From: Bacteroidaceae bacterium
GTDB lineage: Bacteria > Bacteroidota > Bacteroidia > Bacteroidales > Bacteroidaceae
Length of the DNA stretch: 64,000 bases
Direction of reading: 5' to 3'
Assembly (NCBI GenBank): GCA_017547205.1
Contig: JAFYQH010000003.1
Span: 1 to 64,000 of the forward strand
The position numbers and the translations under genes are program-made. Under the pieces are notes generated by a model. It saw only the letters and a program-made list of their open reading frames with translations, did not search any database and was not told where the DNA came from. Positions 60,783 to 64,000 of the stretch are shown in pieces. Each line of letters begins with the position of its first letter. Within the stretch, counting starts at the first letter, position 1.

Positions 60783-62696
60783 TCACGAGTTCATGCTCAT
60801 AAGAAACTCATCATTATCCTTTGTCCTTTCAAGACGGTCCTTGACAAATTCCATAGCCTCCATGGGAGTCATGTCGGCAAGATACTTGCGGAGTATCCAC
60901 ATGCGGTCGAGAGTCTGGCGGTCGAGCAACAGGTCATCGCGGCGTGTTGACGATGCTATAATGTTGACAGCAGGGAATATACGCTTATTTGAAAGCGAAC
61001 GGTCGAGCTGGAGCTCCATATTGCCGGTACCCTTGAACTCCTCGAATATGACCTCATCCATCTTGGAACCGGTATCAATCAACGCTGTAGCAATGATTGT
61101 GAGCGAACCGCCGTTCTCAATATTGCGCGCTGCGCCGAAGAAGCGTTTCGGCTTATGTAGTGCATTGGCATCGACACCACCCGAAAGCACCTTTCCCGAT
61201 GCTGGCGAGACTGTGTTGTATGCACGTGCGAGACGTGTTATAGAGTCAAGGAAAATTACCACATCATGGCCGCATTCAACCATGCGTTTTGCACGTTCAA
61301 GTACAATTCCGGCAATCTTAACGTGGCGCTCGGCGGGCTCGTCGAAAGTCGACGCTATCACCTCGGCATTTACCGAGCGGGCCATGTCGGTAACCTCCTC
61401 GGGACGCTCGTCAATGAGCAGCATTATCATGTATGCCTCGGGATGATTTGCAGCAATTGCATTTGCAATATCCTTCAACAGCATTGTCTTACCGGTCTTT
61501 GGCTGTGCCACGATAAGGCCTCGCTGTCCTTTACCGATTGGGGAGAACATATCCACCACACGTGCCGAAAGATTGTCGTAGCTACCCGAGCACAATGTGA
61601 ATTTCTCATCGGGGAAGAGCGGGGTAAGGTTCTCGAACGACACGCGGTCACGCACAAGTTCGGGCGAAGCACCGTTTATGCGGTTCACCTTTACCAGAGG
61701 GAAATACTTTTCCCCTGCCGACGCCGGACGTATTATACCCTCGACCACATCGCCGGTCTTGAGTCCATAGAGCTTTATCTGCGACTGCGACACATACACG
61801 TCATCGGGCGATGCCAGATAGTTGTAGTCAGACGAGCGTAGGAAACCATAGTTGTCGGGCATGATTTCCAGAACACCCTCTACGCGCAGGACATCGGCAA
61901 AATCGTACTGCAGCTTTGCCTGCAGCTTCTCGTCGGGATGATTTTCTGAACGTTTGTCTTGATTCAGGCGCTTCTGGTTTTTCTCATTCTTCTGCGACTT
62001 TACGTTCTTGTCGAACTTGTCAACAAGCCCTGCGGGCAGTTCCTTCGAATCAGTAGGAAGATCCTCTATAGCAACGAAAGAATCCCCATCTTCCTGCACT
62101 GGTGAAACAGGCTCATCGGCTACAACAAGCACGTCTGCGACGGCTTCCTGTGGCAGTTCTGCATTATCCTGCCTGTTCTTGGGCTTGCGGCCGCGCTTCT
62201 TTGGTTGCTTTACAACATCCTCGGCTGACGCCTCCGCCGCAGGCTGATCAGCCACCGCAACATTCTCCTGTACCGTTGTCTGAAGCTGTTTTTCGGCCTT
62301 AGGCTTGCGGCCACGCTTCTTGGGCTGCTTTACCTCATCACCGGCAGGAGTGACGTTCTCCACAACAGCAGCCTCAAGAACGGCAACAGGCTCATTCTTC
62401 TGCACCTTAGGTTCGTCCTTCTCAACCTTCACAGCCTTTTCTCCAGTAGCCGTATATACCTTGCTCGGCGCATCGGAATGTATCCTGTTGCGGCGGTGTT
62501 CGCGGCGGTTCATTCTGTTCTCCTCCTTTACTACGGCCGGAGCACCCGTTTTGCTGTTCTGCATTGCCTGACCGTCAAGAATGCGATAAATCAAGGAATC
62601 CCTATCAAGGGACTTCACACCCTGAACACCAAGTTCCTGTGCAATGGACTGCAAATCTGCAATCTCCTTGCTTCTCAATTGTTCTATATGATACAT
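60783..62696 (-). CDS. rho: Transcription termination factor Rho with long charged insertion
   Basis: 637 aa, against about 420 in E. coli. N-terminal Rho_N helix bundle ([18 protein letters not shown]), then about 210 residues of disordered, Lys/Glu/Pro-rich sequence with two copies of PKKRGRKPK (AT-hook-like RGRKP core) near residues 126 and 175. The RNA-binding cold-shock-like domain ([13 protein letters not shown]) and the ATPase follow: Walker A PKTGKT in [13 protein letters not shown], Walker [13 protein letters not shown], and the hexamer Q/R-loop region [17 protein letters not shown]. Large insertions occur in Bacteroidota Rho; in Bacteroides thetaiotaomicron the disordered region is reported to drive phase separation. 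A long (about 110 nt) leader may allow autoregulation. Confidence 0.95.
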   Translation of the reverse strand: MYHIEQLRSKEIADLQSIAQELGVQGVKSLDRDSLIYRILDGQAMQNSKTGAPAVVKEENRMNRREHRRNRIHSDAPSKVYTATGEKAVKVEKDEPKVQKNEPVAVLEAAVVENVTPAGDEVKQPKKRGRKPKAEKQLQTTVQENVAVADQPAAEASAEDVVKQPKKRGRKPKNRQDNAELPQEAVADVLVVADEPVSPVQEDGDSFVAIEDLPTDSKELPAGLVDKFDKNVKSQKNEKNQKRLNQDKRSENHPDEKLQAKLQYDFADVLRVEGVLEIMPDNYGFLRSSDYNYLASPDDVYVSQSQIKLYGLKTGDVVEGIIRPASAGEKYFPLVKVNRINGASPELVRDRVSFENLTPLFPDEKFTLCSGSYDNLSARVVDMFSPIGKGQRGLIVAQPKTGKTMLLKDIANAIAANHPEAYMIMLLIDERPEEVTDMARSVNAEVIASTFDEPAERHVKIAGIVLERAKRMVECGHDVVIFLDSITRLARAYNTVSPASGKVLSGGVDANALHKPKRFFGAARNIENGGSLTIIATALIDTGSKMDEVIFEEFKGTGNMELQLDRSLSNKRIFPAVNIIASSTRRDDLLLDRQTLDRMWILRKYLADMTPMEAMEFVKDRLERTKDNDEFLMSMNS

Positions 62697-62814
62697 AAAT
62701 TATGAGATGATACCCTGCCCATAAAGACAAAGATCATAGTTGGAAATCTATAAAGATTAATGAATATTTAGATTGAAAACATAAATCCAGAACCTCTGGC
62801 CTAAATTGACAATG

Positions 62815-62822
62815 CAAATATA
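62815..62822 (-). promoter_or_regulatory. -7 element for rho
   Basis: TATATTTG on the minus strand is an exact match, giving a leader of about 110 nt before the ATG at 62696. The -33 region is not clear. The leader itself shows no obvious hairpin. Confidence 0.4.
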
Positions 62823-62896
62823 GGGATTTTGTTCTTAACGTAACATAAAATTATATTTTTTTTTGAACAGCAGCACGACATTGCGCCGGACGAAAC

Positions 62897-62936
62897 ATAA
62901 AAATGCGCAGGAAGCACACAAAAAGGCTCCCCACGC
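62897..62936 (-). terminator. Terminator of the thioredoxin-like gene
   Basis: Arms 62926-62936 and 62905-62915 pair over 11 positions including three G.T pairs, and the minus strand continues into a T5 run. It separates the thioredoxin-like gene from rho. Confidence 0.65.
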
Positions 62937-62960
62937 AAAATATTGATATACCGGAAAATG

Positions 62961-64000
62961 TTAAAGAAGCCCCTCAAGCTTCGTCACGACATCCTTAGCC
63001 GATGCCGAACGTAATATTATCGTACCGCTGTTGTTTATAAGCACGAAAAACGGCAATTCCGATATTCCATAAGCTGCAGCAAGCTCGGCACTTCCCCCGC
63101 CCGGATTACACAATTGTACCCACTGCAGACCATGCTTGCCAACAGCCGTCCTGCACTGCTCCACACTCTTGTCTAGAGATACAGCCACAATGTCGAATCC
63201 TTTACTGCCATATTCGGAATATACCTTCTTAAGACTCTCAAGTTCATTCAATGAGGTATCGTTCCACCCGGCCCAGAAGCACAGGAGAGTGTATTTGTTG
63301 GAAGAAACCCTATCCGACATGAGCACACCTCCGCCATCAAGGCTGTTGAGTTCGAAATTCTGGTACTTTTTGCCCACTGCAGTAGCCGCAGCCTGTGACT
63401 CAATATTTCCTGTGTACGAAAGCATAGATACCTGTTGCTCAATCTGCCTTACCTTCGCATCATACAACTTGCCACGATACCTCTGCGGAACCAATTCAGC
63501 CACAGGAGAGAGCATCTCAACAGGCAACACACCCACAGACTGCACAAAGAAGAAGCAGCCAAGAGGGTTCTCCAAATTATCCTTTATCTGTTTAAGAGCA
63601 TATGCCCCGAACACATTTTCGGCAAGAACTGCTACGGAACGGAGACTGTCGGCCATATGCTTCTCAAGGTTCATCCTTCCAAGCAATTCCGGAGACACCA
63701 TAGTGCGAAGATTGGCAAGGCGCTCCCTTTCATGCTGGAAACGCGCCACAGCATCATTCATCGGAGTTCCGCTGCACGCAATACTATTCCCCATACAGAA
63801 AGATATTTCGCCTGGTTCAAGAACCACGAATCCACCGTCAATAACTTGAGAAGAAGATATATAGCATACTGAAAGCGTATCGCACACACCCTCGAAAACA
63901 AACCTGCCGTCCTCAACTTCGGTGGAATCGATTACAGCGAGGATATCGTCGAAAGCTGTAAGATAAAGCATGGTTCCGTCAGCAGCAGAATTACATCTTC
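62961..64000 (-). CDS. Thioredoxin-fold (TlpA/DUF4369-like) protein without CxxC, 5' end outside window
   Basis: Partial: the frame is open to the right edge, so the start and probable signal peptide lie beyond 64000; an ATG at 63971 is internal. The visible N-terminal part fits DUF4369 (ADGTMLYLTAF..., DSTEVEDGRFVFEG). The C-terminal part, from about residue 205 counted from that ATG, is a TlpA/AhpC-TSA thioredoxin fold: YTLLCFWAGW, FDIVAVSLD and the cis-Pro loop ELPFFVLI. Where WCxxC should be, the sequence reads WNDTS, so both active-site cysteines are replaced and it cannot act as a classical disulfide reductase. A binding or structural role is likely. The last 12 bp match nothing else. 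Confidence 0.8.
   Translation of the reverse strand, partial: RCNSAADGTMLYLTAFDDILAVIDSTEVEDGRFVFEGVCDTLSVCYISSSQVIDGGFVVLEPGEISFCMGNSIACSGTPMNDAVARFQHERERLANLRTMVSPELLGRMNLEKHMADSLRSVAVLAENVFGAYALKQIKDNLENPLGCFFFVQSVGVLPVEMLSPVAELVPQRYRGKLYDAKVRQIEQQVSMLSYTGNIESQAAATAVGKKYQNFELNSLDGGGVLMSDRVSSNKYTLLCFWAGWNDTSLNELESLKKVYSEYGSKGFDIVAVSLDKSVEQCRTAVGKHGLQWVQLCNPGGGSAELAAAYGISELPFFVLINNSGTIILRSASAKDVVTKLEGLL

Noticed and set aside
61266..61841. Plus-strand frame of 191 codons opposite rho
   Set aside because: Antisense to the conserved Rho ATPase domain, no start signal and no recognisable domain.
1..64000. CRISPR arrays, insertion sequences, rRNA operon, att sites
   Set aside because: No regularly spaced direct repeats, transposase genes, rRNA sequence or flanking tRNA-integrase combination was seen on either strand.

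Overview
The window is chromosomal DNA from a member of the Bacteroidota, most likely order Bacteroidales. Evidence: a complete porPKLMN (gldKLMN) type IX secretion core, GldH, a PSP1/RicT-holB-metF cluster, a purH-mreBCD-mrdA-rodA operon, DUF4835, DUF3127 and PepSY-like proteins, a Rho factor with a long charged insertion, and promoters of the Bacteroides type (TTTG, about 20 nt, TAnnTTTG). Shine-Dalgarno sites are mostly weak, as is usual in this phylum. The family cannot be fixed from the sequence alone; possession of a type IX system favours Prevotella-like or other non-Bacteroides lineages. No CRISPR array, insertion sequence, rRNA or phage structural gene was seen.

Layout. 1-4970 is an AT-rich accessory stretch. 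It has a DUF5675-like protein followed by two exported proteins, convergent with a GH108 lysozyme followed by a lipoprotein, then the truncated start of a surface protein and an unassigned gene remnant. 4975-10991 is the type IX secretion operon porP-porK-porL-porM-porN. 11131-13849 has an outer-membrane barrel protein, an MscS channel and two small lipoproteins. 13959-24932 holds priA, a very large DUF2723 glycosyltransferase-like membrane protein, a polysaccharide deacetylase, queG, a PBP4-type peptidase and nadB. 25166-32384 is purH plus the cell-elongation operon mreBCD-mrdA-rodA. 32396-36136 (minus strand) is metF-holB-ricT-gldH.

36283-40699 has two PepSY-like proteins, a PAP2-type membrane phosphatase, an NAD-dependent epimerase and a phosphopantetheinyl transferase. 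40779-44501 is a giant exported protein joining MG2-like domains to Sel1 repeats. 44622-48773 has RNase R and a two-component pair, followed by a minus-strand tRNA-Cys and tilS. 50390-60141 (minus strand) is a long compact gene string in transcription order dnaN, exonuclease, coaBC fused to DUF4835, recN, rlmB, a trypsin-fold pseudoprotease with TPRs, and a 13-repeat Sel1 protein. The window ends with DUF3127, rho and the 3' part of a thioredoxin-like gene that has lost its CxxC.

Most of the window is conserved housekeeping: envelope growth, replication and repair, tRNA modification, NAD, purine, folate and CoA synthesis. The less ordinary parts are (a) the two candidate cell-wall effector/immunity cassettes at the left end, (b) the stop-less join of cytoplasmic CoaBC to an exported DUF4835 protein with a strong internal GTG start, (c) the exported pseudoprotease/Sel1 pair and the MG2-Sel1 giant, and (d) a recurrent TAnnTTCG version of the -7 promoter element, one copy of which makes priA apparently leaderless.
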